From: Paradesertivirga sp965650335
Lineage (GTDB): Bacteria > Bacteroidota > Bacteroidia > Sphingobacteriales > Sphingobacteriaceae
Assembly (NCBI GenBank): GCA_965650335.1
Contig: CBFGOI010000111.1
Location: 1-15,952, forward strand
Direction of reading: 5' to 3'
DNA length: 15,952 nucleotides
Under the pieces are notes generated by a model. The model was not told where the DNA came from. It ran no database searches and saw nothing but the letters and a program-made list of their open reading frames with translations. How positions within the stretch are numbered: the first letter of the stretch is position 1; the number at the start of each line of letters is the position of its first letter. The position numbers and the translations under genes are program-made. Positions 8,280 through 14,500 of the stretch are shown here, one piece after another.

Positions 8280-9341
8280 ATGAGTCTCTCAAAAGAAGAA
8301 TTACAACGATATAGCCGTCACCTTTTAATGGAGGAATTTGGGTTAGAAGCTCAGCAAAAATTGAAAAGTGCAAAAATTCTGGTGGTTGGTGCTGGCGGAC
8401 TGGGTTGTCCGTGCCTGCTCTACCTGGCGGCAGCTGGAGTAGGTGTGTTAGGCATCGCAGACGATGATGTTGTGAGTGTTTCAAATTTGCAGCGGCAGGT
8501 GCTTTTTAATACTGACGATGTGGGTTTGGCCAAGGCAGAGACAGCTAAAAATCATCTGCAAAACAAGAACCCCTTAATTCAGATTGATACTCATCCGCGT
8601 ATTACGAGAGAGAATGTTTTTGATATTCTGGCGTCTTACGATTTAGTTATTGATGGTTCCGATAATTTCAGCACACGGTATTTGTTAAATGATGCCTGTG
8701 TAATTACAGGAAAACCATATATCTACGGCGCACTTTTTAAGTTCGAAGGACAGGTAAGTACGTTTAATTATCAGCAAGGACCCACCTATCGTTGTTTATA
8801 TCCGGAAGCTCCGGCGGCGGGCGAAGTTCCTGCGTGCGGTGAAGCGGGAGTTTTAGGGGTATTGCCCGGAATTATTGGAACATGGCAGGCTACCGAAGCG
8901 ATTAAGGTAATTACAGGTGTTGGAGAGCCTCTGAGCGGCAAGCTTCTAATCATAAATTTGCTTTCAAACGATTTCAATGTCCTTGGTTTTAAAGTAAATC
9001 AGCCAAACAGGGAAATTAAGGATTTAGGATTTTACGATGAGGTTTGCGAAACTGAGATAAACACAATCGACTATATTAAGCTTAACCATTGGTTAGAAAC
9101 CGAAGATATTCAATTAATTGATGTAAGAGAGGAGCATGAGTTTGAAAGCTATAACATCGGAGGTCTGAACATTCCGATGGATGAATTAGAAGAAAATCTG
9201 TCTTCTATACAAGCTGACAAAAAAACGGTTATTGTTTGCCAAACAGGAGGCCGGTCCTTGAAAGCACTCGAGAAGTTAAAAGCAAATTTTCCTCAAACTG
9301 AGATTTATAATTTAAAAGGCGGACTACAAGCTTCGCTGTAG
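8280..9341 (+). CDS. thiF: ThiF/MoeB-type adenylyltransferase fused to a rhodanese domain
   Basis: This enzyme adenylates the C-terminal glycine of a ubiquitin-like sulfur carrier (ThiS, or MoaD if it serves molybdopterin) and its rhodanese domain can pass on sulfur. In the 353-residue protein, the E1-like part is residues 1-245: ATP loop VVGAGGLGCP (35-44), DDDVVSVSNLQRQ (61-73), VIDGSDNFSTRY (123-134), and Cys186 in ACGEAGV, which aligns with the ThiS-linked cysteine of E. coli ThiF. The rhodanese domain spans about 262-353, with catalytic Cys320 in VCQTGGRS. Of the usual two CxxC zinc pairs, only single cysteines remain (Cys172, Cys256), so a structural zinc looks absent. thiF is preferred over moeB because the neighbours are thi genes and none is a molybdopterin gene. 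Confidence 0.88.
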   Translation: MSLSKEELQRYSRHLLMEEFGLEAQQKLKSAKILVVGAGGLGCPCLLYLAAAGVGVLGIADDDVVSVSNLQRQVLFNTDDVGLAKAETAKNHLQNKNPLIQIDTHPRITRENVFDILASYDLVIDGSDNFSTRYLLNDACVITGKPYIYGALFKFEGQVSTFNYQQGPTYRCLYPEAPAAGEVPACGEAGVLGVLPGIIGTWQATEAIKVITGVGEPLSGKLLIINLLSNDFNVLGFKVNQPNREIKDLGFYDEVCETEINTIDYIKLNHWLETEDIQLIDVREEHEFESYNIGGLNIPMDELEENLSSIQADKKTVIVCQTGGRSLKALEKLKANFPQTEIYNLKGGLQASL

Positions 9342-9364
9342 TTCAACGAATTGAAGGTGTATTT

Positions 9365-9730
9365 ATGCAGGAACAAATAAAATTTTCTTTATCAGAAGGA
9401 TTTGCAGACAACGGGACTGTTGATTTAAATAGGTTAAAAGAAGAAATCAATTCGAACATCGAAAAAATAAACGGTCTCCTGGTAAGTTATCACTTTAAAG
9501 CCCGCGGTCGGGTGTTTAATGTTAGCATTAACGAAAACTCTGTTGAAATGATTAATTCATGTATGGCGAAGTTCCTTGTGAATTATACTATTGGTCAGTT
9601 TAATGCTTGCGCCGATGTAGACTTTACCGAAAGATCGTCCATGGAGATGCTCATGGATATCGATTTAGTTTCGAAAGAGGCGATAGTTACAGGTGAATAC
9701 ATCCCCGAAAGGGAACCTGATGAATTTTAA
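9365..9730 (+). CDS. Conserved-looking hypothetical protein downstream of thiF
   Basis: I do not recognise this 121-residue protein. It starts with ATG 23 bases after the thiF stop on the same strand, so it is probably co-transcribed with it. There is no signal peptide or membrane segment, and the protein is acidic with a very acidic end (EYIPEREPDEF). The central part alternates hydrophobic and polar residues in a beta-like way (GRVFNVSINENSVEMI, then KFLVNYTIGQF and ADVDF), which suggests a small alpha+beta cytoplasmic protein. Two cysteines are present (in NSCMAKF and NACADVD) without a metal-binding pattern. Codon use looks like that of its neighbours. Position hints at a link with thiF or the surface-protein gene, but no function can be assigned. 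Confidence 0.75.
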   Translation: MQEQIKFSLSEGFADNGTVDLNRLKEEINSNIEKINGLLVSYHFKARGRVFNVSINENSVEMINSCMAKFLVNYTIGQFNACADVDFTERSSMEMLMDIDLVSKEAIVTGEYIPEREPDEF

Positions 9731-9757
9731 TATGTAAAACTTTGTGCTTTTTTTTTT

Positions 9758-9819
9758 GCCACTAAGACACCAAGTCACGAAGAAAAAATGTAGACACGTT
9801 GTGCTTTAGTCTTTGTGGC
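9758..9819. repeat. Palindromic intergenic repeat (REP-like), possible terminator
   Basis: An imperfect inverted repeat. The left arm is GCCACTAAGACACCAAGTCACG (9758-9779); the right arm (9797-9819), read on the - strand, is GCCACAAAGACTAAAGCACAACG. The first eleven bases differ at one position. Sequences of the GCCACTAAGACACNAAG kind recur between genes in many bacterial genomes, as far as I recall. A run of ten or more Ts precedes it and TTTTTT lies 4 bases after it (9825-9830), so on the + strand it could also end the thiF transcript. It makes up most of the first half of the 226-base gap 9731-9956. Confidence 0.55.
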
Positions 9820-9885
9820 TATCGTTTTTTATCTTTTAGGTTTTGTAAGCAATTTTTCAATTTTTTTAAAATAATTTTCAAAATT

Positions 9886-9893
9886 CATCTTTG
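9886..9893 (+). promoter_or_regulatory. Candidate Bacteroidetes -7 box for the hydrophilin-like gene
   Basis: CATCTTTG matches TAnnTTTG at all but the first base. It lies in a very A/T-rich stretch 63 bases before the ATG at 9957, which would give a leader of roughly 55-60 bases. No clear -33 TTTG was found at the usual distance, so support is limited. Confidence 0.3.
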
Positions 9894-9956
9894 CTTCATG
9901 TTCACTAGTGTTCTTTGTATAGGAAATTAAACATAAACACATTAAAACGAAAGAAT

Positions 9957-10607
9957 ATGAAAACTATAGCATTAACAACAGCAGCACTTTTATTTACAGC
10001 AGTATCTTTTGCACAAACAACTGATAATGCAAAAAATACACATGGTGCGAAAGTAAGTTCTACAACTAAGTCGACTACTGACGCAGACATTAAAGGTGCA
10101 GAAGTAAGCAGCGTTGCTTCTTCAAAATCTCAGGCAGAATTACACAGAAAGAATGATAAATCTGCTGAAGCTAAATTGAAAGGTGAAGCTTCAAAAACGA
10201 TAGAAGCTCAAGAGGCTCAGAATAATCATGGTGCAACCGTTAGTTCTACTGCAAAATCAGTAACTGATGCTGATATTAAAGGTGCAGAAGTAAGTAGCGT
10301 TGCTTCTTCAAAATCTCAGGCAGAATTGCACAGAAAGAATTCTACCGAGGCTAAAGAAGAGATGAAAGCTGAGAAAGATGAACTTAAAGCTTTAAGAAAA
10401 GACGCAAAGGCAGAAGCAAAACTTGGCAGTGATGACGATGCACTAATTGATGTTAAAGCAAATGCAAAGGCAAAAAAGGATGCCCGGAAAGCAGATGCTA
10501 AAACTAATACCAGAGTAAAAGCCGGAGCAAAAGCAGGTGCCAATGTGGGAGTTGGACGTACTGGAGTTAAAACAAATGTTGGGGCTGGCTTAAAGCTTGG
10601 ATTGTAA
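9957..10607 (+). CDS. Secreted LEA/hydrophilin-like protein with an internal duplication
   Basis: A 216-residue protein of unknown function. The ATG at 9957 is chosen over an upstream in-frame TTG (9915) because it places a signal peptide first (MKTIALTTAALLFTAVSFAQ, cleavage near residue 19). The mature part is highly hydrophilic, rich in Ala, Lys, Glu, Asp and Ser, and has no cysteine. A 38-residue unit (HGA.VSST.KS.TDADIKGAE, continuing to ELHRKN) occurs twice with a 62-residue period, followed by a Lys/Ala/Glu stretch likely to be helical and a Gly/Ala/Val tail (GANVGVGRTGVKTNVGAGLK). This composition resembles LEA group 3 proteins and hydrophilins, so a periplasmic stress-protective or scaffold role is a reasonable guess only. 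A strong terminator follows, so it probably has its own mRNA. Confidence 0.82.
   Translation: MKTIALTTAALLFTAVSFAQTTDNAKNTHGAKVSSTTKSTTDADIKGAEVSSVASSKSQAELHRKNDKSAEAKLKGEASKTIEAQEAQNNHGATVSSTAKSVTDADIKGAEVSSVASSKSQAELHRKNSTEAKEEMKAEKDELKALRKDAKAEAKLGSDDDALIDVKANAKAKKDARKADAKTNTRVKAGAKAGANVGVGRTGVKTNVGAGLKLGL
10041..10340 (+). repeat. Two-copy 114-bp tandem coding repeat (period 186 bp)
   Basis: Unit 1 is 10041-10154 and unit 2 is 10227-10340. The two are in frame and encode 38 residues each. The second half of each unit (from ATTAAAGGTGCAGAAGTAAG onward) is nearly identical at the DNA level, with differences only at a few third positions, while the first half has diverged more. The 72-base spacer codes for a Lys/Glu/Ala-rich segment. 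This points to a fairly recent internal duplication or to gene-conversion-like homogenisation. Confidence 0.85.
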
Positions 10608-10637
10608 TCCGCTAAACACAAACACACTTATAGAAAC

Positions 10638-10668
10638 GTTTGCCTCTTAATTGAGGCAAACTTTCTTT
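10638..10668 (+). terminator. Strong rho-independent terminator
   Basis: GTTTGCCTC (10638-10646) and GAGGCAAAC (10653-10661) form a perfect 9-bp stem with a 6-base loop TTAATT, followed by the T-rich TTTCTTT. It lies 30 bases after the hydrophilin-like gene and only 20 bases before the next ATG, so it may act as an attenuator that lets some transcripts through. Confidence 0.85.
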
Positions 10669-10688
10669 AATTTTAACAAAAAATTAAA

Positions 10689-11078
10689 ATGAGAAATTAT
10701 TTGAAGGCTTTTGGGATAGGGATTTTGCTGGGAACGATGCCTTTTATTGTTTCTGCAAAGGAAGGATTGGTGGCAGAGGATGCAATTGCTTTCGGTTTTT
10801 CTTCACACGAAACAACTGCGATAGATTCGCTTTCAAGAGTCAAAGCGCAGGATGACAAAGACAAAGATTCGAAGAAAAAAAGTGAGATAGATAAGTCTAA
10901 AGGTTCAGATCAGGATCCAAAGATTGTTGATATTAAAACAAACAGACCTAATATTAAAGAAGTACCAAAAGCTCGTCCGAAGTTGAGACCGACAGTTGTT
11001 ACCGACAGGATCAAAGTAAAACGTCCACCGGTAAGAGTTAACAGACCGATTAAGATTTTACGCTCGGTTGGAATATAA
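10689..11078 (+). CDS. Secreted protein with a Lys/Arg/Pro-rich tail, unknown function
   Basis: I do not recognise this 129-residue protein. Residues 1-23 look like a signal peptide (MRNYLK, hydrophobic stretch, VSAK). The middle (about 50-75) is a mixed-charge low-complexity segment of Lys, Asp and Ser. The last 45 residues are strongly basic with repeated Arg-Pro and Lys-Pro pairs (NRPNIKEVPKARPKLRP, then KVKRPPVRVNRPIK), ending in LRSVGI. There is no cysteine or catalytic motif. Such a tail could bind lipopolysaccharide, peptidoglycan or nucleic acid, or stay extended across the periplasm. It is the first gene of a four-gene operon; the beta-barrel gene starts 7 bases after its stop, so a partnership with that barrel or with the two-component system is likely. 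Confidence 0.8.
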   Translation: MRNYLKAFGIGILLGTMPFIVSAKEGLVAEDAIAFGFSSHETTAIDSLSRVKAQDDKDKDSKKKSEIDKSKGSDQDPKIVDIKTNRPNIKEVPKARPKLRPTVVTDRIKVKRPPVRVNRPIKILRSVGI

Positions 11079-11085
11079 TTAGACT

Positions 11086-11964
11086 ATGAAGCAATATCTG
11101 TTTTTATTAATCGCATTATTTTGGGGTGGTTCCTCTGCTTTTGCACAGAATCCAACTTCATTGGTAGCCGACCCCGATACGGCCGAAACGCCAAAAACTA
11201 CTTTAAATCTCGCTACAATTTACGCCAGTGATGCCAGTTATTATGGGCAAGCTTCTGTCGACAGATTGCCTTATGTTCTGGCGAATGCGACTCTTAATTT
11301 TCCAAGTGGATTCTTTCTTTCTGCCGGAGCTTATAAGTTGATAAATATCGGATCAGGAGTTTCAGGAGTTGATTTATCCGCAGGCTTTGATTTTAAACTA
11401 AGTAAAGACCTTTCCAGCAGTTTGAGTTTTAGCCGTTCGTTTTTTCCCGATAGTTCTTTGTTCCTTCAGTCGGCAAACTTAAATATGGCTTCGGCCTCAT
11501 TAAGCTATGATTGGCAATGGTTAAAAACCGGCTTATATGCCGATTATGCCATTGGAGATCAGAGTGCTTTATTCACGACTTTCAGTGCCTCTAAGTCGTT
11601 TGAGTTAGGTAGCATTACAGCAAAAGATTATATCAGTTTTGAGCCATCGATTGACATAGTAGGAGGAACACAACGCATTACAACCACTGAGGAAGTTCCT
11701 CAGAATGGTAATGGTGAAGGAGGTTTTGGTTCCAAAATAGGCAGAATAATACGTGGAAACAATAACAGCGCCCCACAATATAGAAGTATAGAGTCAAACA
11801 GCTTTGATTTACTTTCGTATAGTTTAAAGCTTCCGGTTGCATATAACCGGGCAAACTACGCCATAGAAGCAACTTATCAAGGATCAATATTGAGTAATAA
11901 AGTAGAAGGCGCATCGCAAAAGCCTCGTTCATTTTTATATTTGGGTTTTTATTACATGTTTTAA
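11086..11964 (+). CDS. Outer-membrane beta-barrel protein candidate
   Basis: A 292-residue protein with a clear signal peptide (MKQYLFLLIALFWGGSSAFAQ). The mature sequence is made of alternating hydrophobic/polar strands (FFLSAGAYKL, LSSSLSFSRSF, ASASLSYDWQW, KTGLYADYAIG, SFLYLGFYYMF) and ends in phenylalanine, the usual last residue of outer-membrane barrels. One long polar loop rich in Gly and Asn (about 205-230, VPQNGNGEGGFGSK) interrupts the barrel. No TonB box, plug domain or OmpA peptidoglycan-binding motif is visible, so it is a small porin-like or sensory barrel of unknown substrate. It lies 7 bases downstream of the basic secreted protein and 3 bases upstream of the response regulator, which strongly suggests a shared function. 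Confidence 0.82.
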   Translation: MKQYLFLLIALFWGGSSAFAQNPTSLVADPDTAETPKTTLNLATIYASDASYYGQASVDRLPYVLANATLNFPSGFFLSAGAYKLINIGSGVSGVDLSAGFDFKLSKDLSSSLSFSRSFFPDSSLFLQSANLNMASASLSYDWQWLKTGLYADYAIGDQSALFTTFSASKSFELGSITAKDYISFEPSIDIVGGTQRITTTEEVPQNGNGEGGFGSKIGRIIRGNNNSAPQYRSIESNSFDLLSYSLKLPVAYNRANYAIEATYQGSILSNKVEGASQKPRSFLYLGFYYMF

Positions 11965-11967
11965 GCA

Positions 11968-12645
11968 TTGAAAGTACTCCTGGTTGAAGATGAAAAAACA
12001 CTGGCTTACGAAGTTGAAGCCTTTCTGAAAAAAGCATTCTATATCTGTGATCTGGCGCATACCGCCAATCAGGGATTGGAGAAAATAGAATGCAATCTGT
12101 ACGATTTCATATTACTTGATTTAGGCCTTCCGGATATGGATGGACTTGTGCTGTTAGAGCAGGCAAAAAAGTGCAACCCCGATGCTGCTTATATAATTCT
12201 GACTGCACGTGGAAATATTGAAGACCGGATCAAGGGCCTTGATTTAGGTGCTGATGACTATTTGCCAAAACCATTTTCGCTACTCGAACTTCAATCCAGA
12301 ATGCAGGCTATTTCGAGAAGAAAATCAGGAATAAACAGTCAGCTGCTCCCCTTGGGAGAGTTTAATGTTGATATACAAAAGCGAATTGTAAGCCATGCTG
12401 ACAATGAGATAGAACTCACGCGGAAGGAATATGATTTGCTAAGTTATATGCTGTTGCATAAAAACCGGGTTCTCACACGCTTACAGCTTAGTGAACACAT
12501 TTGGGGTAGCTTCGTGGATGACGATTATGACTCGAATTATATCGATGTTCACATAAAGAATATCAGAAAGAAATTAGCAGCCTACGGGCCAGTTGACTGG
12601 CTGGAAACAGTCAGAGGCGTAGGGTATAAAATTAAAAAGTCTTGA
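11968..12645 (+). CDS. OmpR/PhoB-family response regulator
   Basis: A DNA-binding regulator of 225 residues. The receiver domain (1-115) has the acidic pair Glu7-Asp8 in LLVEDE, the phosphoacceptor Asp51 in ILLDLGLPDMDG, the Thr in IILTARG and the Lys in DYLPKPF. The C-terminal half is a winged helix with LTRKEYDLLSYMLLHKNRVL, the recognition-helix region SNYIDVHIKNIRKKL and the wing VRGVGYKI. The start is TTG, 3 bases after the barrel gene; no ATG is available without losing the first receiver strand (KVLLVEDE). The stop overlaps the kinase start in TTGA. It is expected to control genes in response to the downstream kinase; autoregulation of this operon or of the hydrophilin-like gene is plausible but not shown. 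Confidence 0.95.
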   Translation: MKVLLVEDEKTLAYEVEAFLKKAFYICDLAHTANQGLEKIECNLYDFILLDLGLPDMDGLVLLEQAKKCNPDAAYIILTARGNIEDRIKGLDLGADDYLPKPFSLLELQSRMQAISRRKSGINSQLLPLGEFNVDIQKRIVSHADNEIELTRKEYDLLSYMLLHKNRVLTRLQLSEHIWGSFVDDDYDSNYIDVHIKNIRKKLAAYGPVDWLETVRGVGYKIKKS

Positions 12646-13979
12646 AACTTTCTACCAAGCTTACACTTTTCGTCACCCTTTCAAAACTGGCAATTGTGCT
12701 GTTTTTTGTCCTCACATTGCCTTATGTAGTGGATTATATCGCCGCCCGGTATACCGATAATGTATTGCGTCAGCAGAAATCAAAAGTGCTCAAAATAGTT
12801 GCGCAAAATGGTGTAAATTTTTATCTGGAAGGGCAGGAAAGCTACGGAAGTTATACCCTGCTAAGAGAAGAATACATTGCCCTGGAGCCTGAGGACAAAT
12901 CAGTCAGGATGGATACCATCGAGACGGCCGAGCGGGTTATTGAGCAGGATACCTTAAGTTATCGTGTTCTAAGTCATACGTTTAAAGCAGGAAATCAAAA
13001 TTATTTATTAGAGGTTGCCAAGGCAAGTTCCACCATGACGCAATATAGCAGGCCCTTGCAGCGAGTTGCGTTGTATGTTTTGCTGAGTCTTATTTTTATT
13101 ACTCTTATTATCGATTTATTCTTTACCCATCACCTCATCAAACCACTAAGCGCCATAATCAAAAGTAAGCTGATTAATCAAAAGTTTCCTTTTGCAAAAC
13201 ATCAGGAGGCGGTTAAAACCACAACTTCAGACTTTCGATACCTGGACAGTTCGCTAATGCTTTTGATGGAGCAGATTAATGAAGCTTTTGAAAAAGAAAG
13301 AGAATTTACCGCCAATGCTTCACACGAATTGATGACACCGATCGGAATTCTCCAGAATAAAATAGAAAATTTAATGGAGCATGAGGAAGCCAGCGATCTG
13401 GTTCAGCAGCGTCTTTCTGAGATGTTAAGAACATTAAGCCGTTTAAAGAAAATTGTAAATTCTTTATTGCTGATATCCAGAATAGAAAATGAACAATTCG
13501 CGAAGTCAGAATCAGTAAACATCTCTCAATTGCTTGCAGAGGTAATGGACGAAATAAGTCACCGCCTGGAGGAACACGAGATAAGTTTTGAAATGAGACT
13601 CAATTCAAATGCTACGTTTAGTTCTGCGAATCACGATTTATTGTTTCAGCTGTTTTACAATTTGGTAAACAATGCGATAAGATACAATAAGCCGAAAGGG
13701 AGCTTGTCAATAAGTGATGACTATGTGGCTGGAAATTACCGAGTTCATATTAAGGATACAGGAATAGGAATTCCTGAAGAAGAAATACCTCTGATCTTTA
13801 ACCGGTTTAAGAAAACTAATTTAATGCAATCCGGAGGTTACGGCTTGGGTCTGTCGATCGTTAAAAGTATCGCCGTATATCATAATATTACTATTAAAGT
13901 AAATTCTAAAGTGGGCGAAGGAACTGTTTTTTCGGTGATTTTTCCCCGAGAAAATATTATTATCCCACCCTCAAAGTGA
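12642..13979 (+). CDS. Sensor histidine kinase partner of the response regulator
   Basis: An inner-membrane kinase of 445 residues. The first membrane span is about 8-30, the periplasmic sensor domain about 31-140, and the second span about 141-162. The phosphoacceptor is His228 in FTANASHELMTPIGIL. The ATPase domain shows the N box (FYNLVNNAIRYNKP), G1 (DTGIGIPEEE), F box (IFNRF) and G2 (GGYGLGLSIVKSIA). No strong HAMP signature is seen between the second span and the H box. The 110-residue sensor domain is not one I recognise. The TTG start overlaps the regulator stop by four bases (TTGA), so the pair is translationally coupled. The signal may be the barrel or the basic protein encoded just upstream, which is inference from gene order. 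Confidence 0.95.
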   Translation: MKLSTKLTLFVTLSKLAIVLFFVLTLPYVVDYIAARYTDNVLRQQKSKVLKIVAQNGVNFYLEGQESYGSYTLLREEYIALEPEDKSVRMDTIETAERVIEQDTLSYRVLSHTFKAGNQNYLLEVAKASSTMTQYSRPLQRVALYVLLSLIFITLIIDLFFTHHLIKPLSAIIKSKLINQKFPFAKHQEAVKTTTSDFRYLDSSLMLLMEQINEAFEKEREFTANASHELMTPIGILQNKIENLMEHEEASDLVQQRLSEMLRTLSRLKKIVNSLLLISRIENEQFAKSESVNISQLLAEVMDEISHRLEEHEISFEMRLNSNATFSSANHDLLFQLFYNLVNNAIRYNKPKGSLSISDDYVAGNYRVHIKDTGIGIPEEEIPLIFNRFKKTNLMQSGGYGLGLSIVKSIAVYHNITIKVNSKVGEGTVFSVIFPRENIIIPPSK

Positions 13980-14005
13980 GTAAGAACTCATTGTCTTACT
14001 GCACT
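13975..14005. terminator. Hairpin across the convergent stop codons
   Basis: AGTG plus AGTAAGA (13975-13985) pairs with TCTTACT, a bulged G/C position, and CACT (13994-14005): eleven base pairs with one bulge and an 8-base loop. It spans the kinase stop and the end of the opposing lipoprotein gene, which are only 8 bases apart. There is no T-run on either strand, so it may stop or protect 3' ends rather than act as a classic terminator. Confidence 0.4.
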
Positions 14006-14374
14006 TAGTGTAATAGTTCTTCCATTGCTGAATAAAACCAGTTTATCATCATCAAGATCTTTAATTGTATAGACATCACTGTTTCTCCCTGTGGATGAAA
14101 TGGTAGATAATGTTTTGCCTTCTTTATCGAGCGTGTATGTTCCTTGATCTGCGCCGATGCCTCCAGAAGTGGTGTAATGCCCGTCTTCTGTAAACTGAAA
14201 AGTGGAGCTTAATAAAATGGCATCTTTAAGCGAATCTGTTAGCTTAGTTTCAGTTTCAATATCACTAAGCTGCCATTTCTTCGCAATATCTTCTTTAACA
14301 TCCCGGCTGCAGGAGGATAATAAAGTAGCAATAATGGAAATACAAAGGCCCGCTTTACTGATGTAATTTTTCAT
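13988..14374 (-). CDS. Lipocalin-like lipoprotein
   Basis: A 128-residue predicted lipoprotein: the signal peptide ends in the lipobox LLSSC, with the acylated cysteine at residue 22. What follows is the compact beta-sheet pattern of the lipocalin-like families common in Bacteroidetes: IAKKWQLSDIE (the K-W start strand), STFQFTEDGHYTT, GTYTLDKEGKTLS, VYTIKDLDDDKLVL. No ligand can be inferred. It is transcribed against the kinase gene and diverges from the secreted unknown at 14501. The 126-base divergent spacer must hold both promoters; none was clear for this strand. Confidence 0.82.
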   Translation of the reverse strand: MKNYISKAGLCISIIATLLSSCSRDVKEDIAKKWQLSDIETETKLTDSLKDAILLSSTFQFTEDGHYTTSGGIGADQGTYTLDKEGKTLSTISSTGRNSDVYTIKDLDDDKLVLFSNGRTITLSAVRQ

Positions 14375-14460
14375 GACAGATATTTAATGTCAAACACCAT
14401 CCCTACGAGCTTGTTTTCATGAGAATGCGTATGTTTATTAACAGGAGTCCGGCGGAGACC

Positions 14461-14468
14461 TAAATTTG
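14461..14468 (+). promoter_or_regulatory. Candidate -7 box (TAAATTTG)
   Basis: TAAATTTG is a full match to the Bacteroidetes TAnnTTTG box, 32 bases before the ATG at 14501. A clear -33 TTTG is not found at the usual spacing; the best is TTTA at 14434-14437, slightly too far. Confidence 0.4.
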
Positions 14469-14500
14469 TCCCTAAATTATTTTCTCTTATTTTAGCTGTG

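Noticed and set aside
10316..10627. 103-codon open frame on the - strand inside the hydrophilin-like gene
   Set aside because: Its Ala/Ser/Phe/Pro-rich product is the mirror image of the Lys/Ala/Glu-rich repeats on the + strand. The + frame has a signal peptide, a clean start and a terminator.
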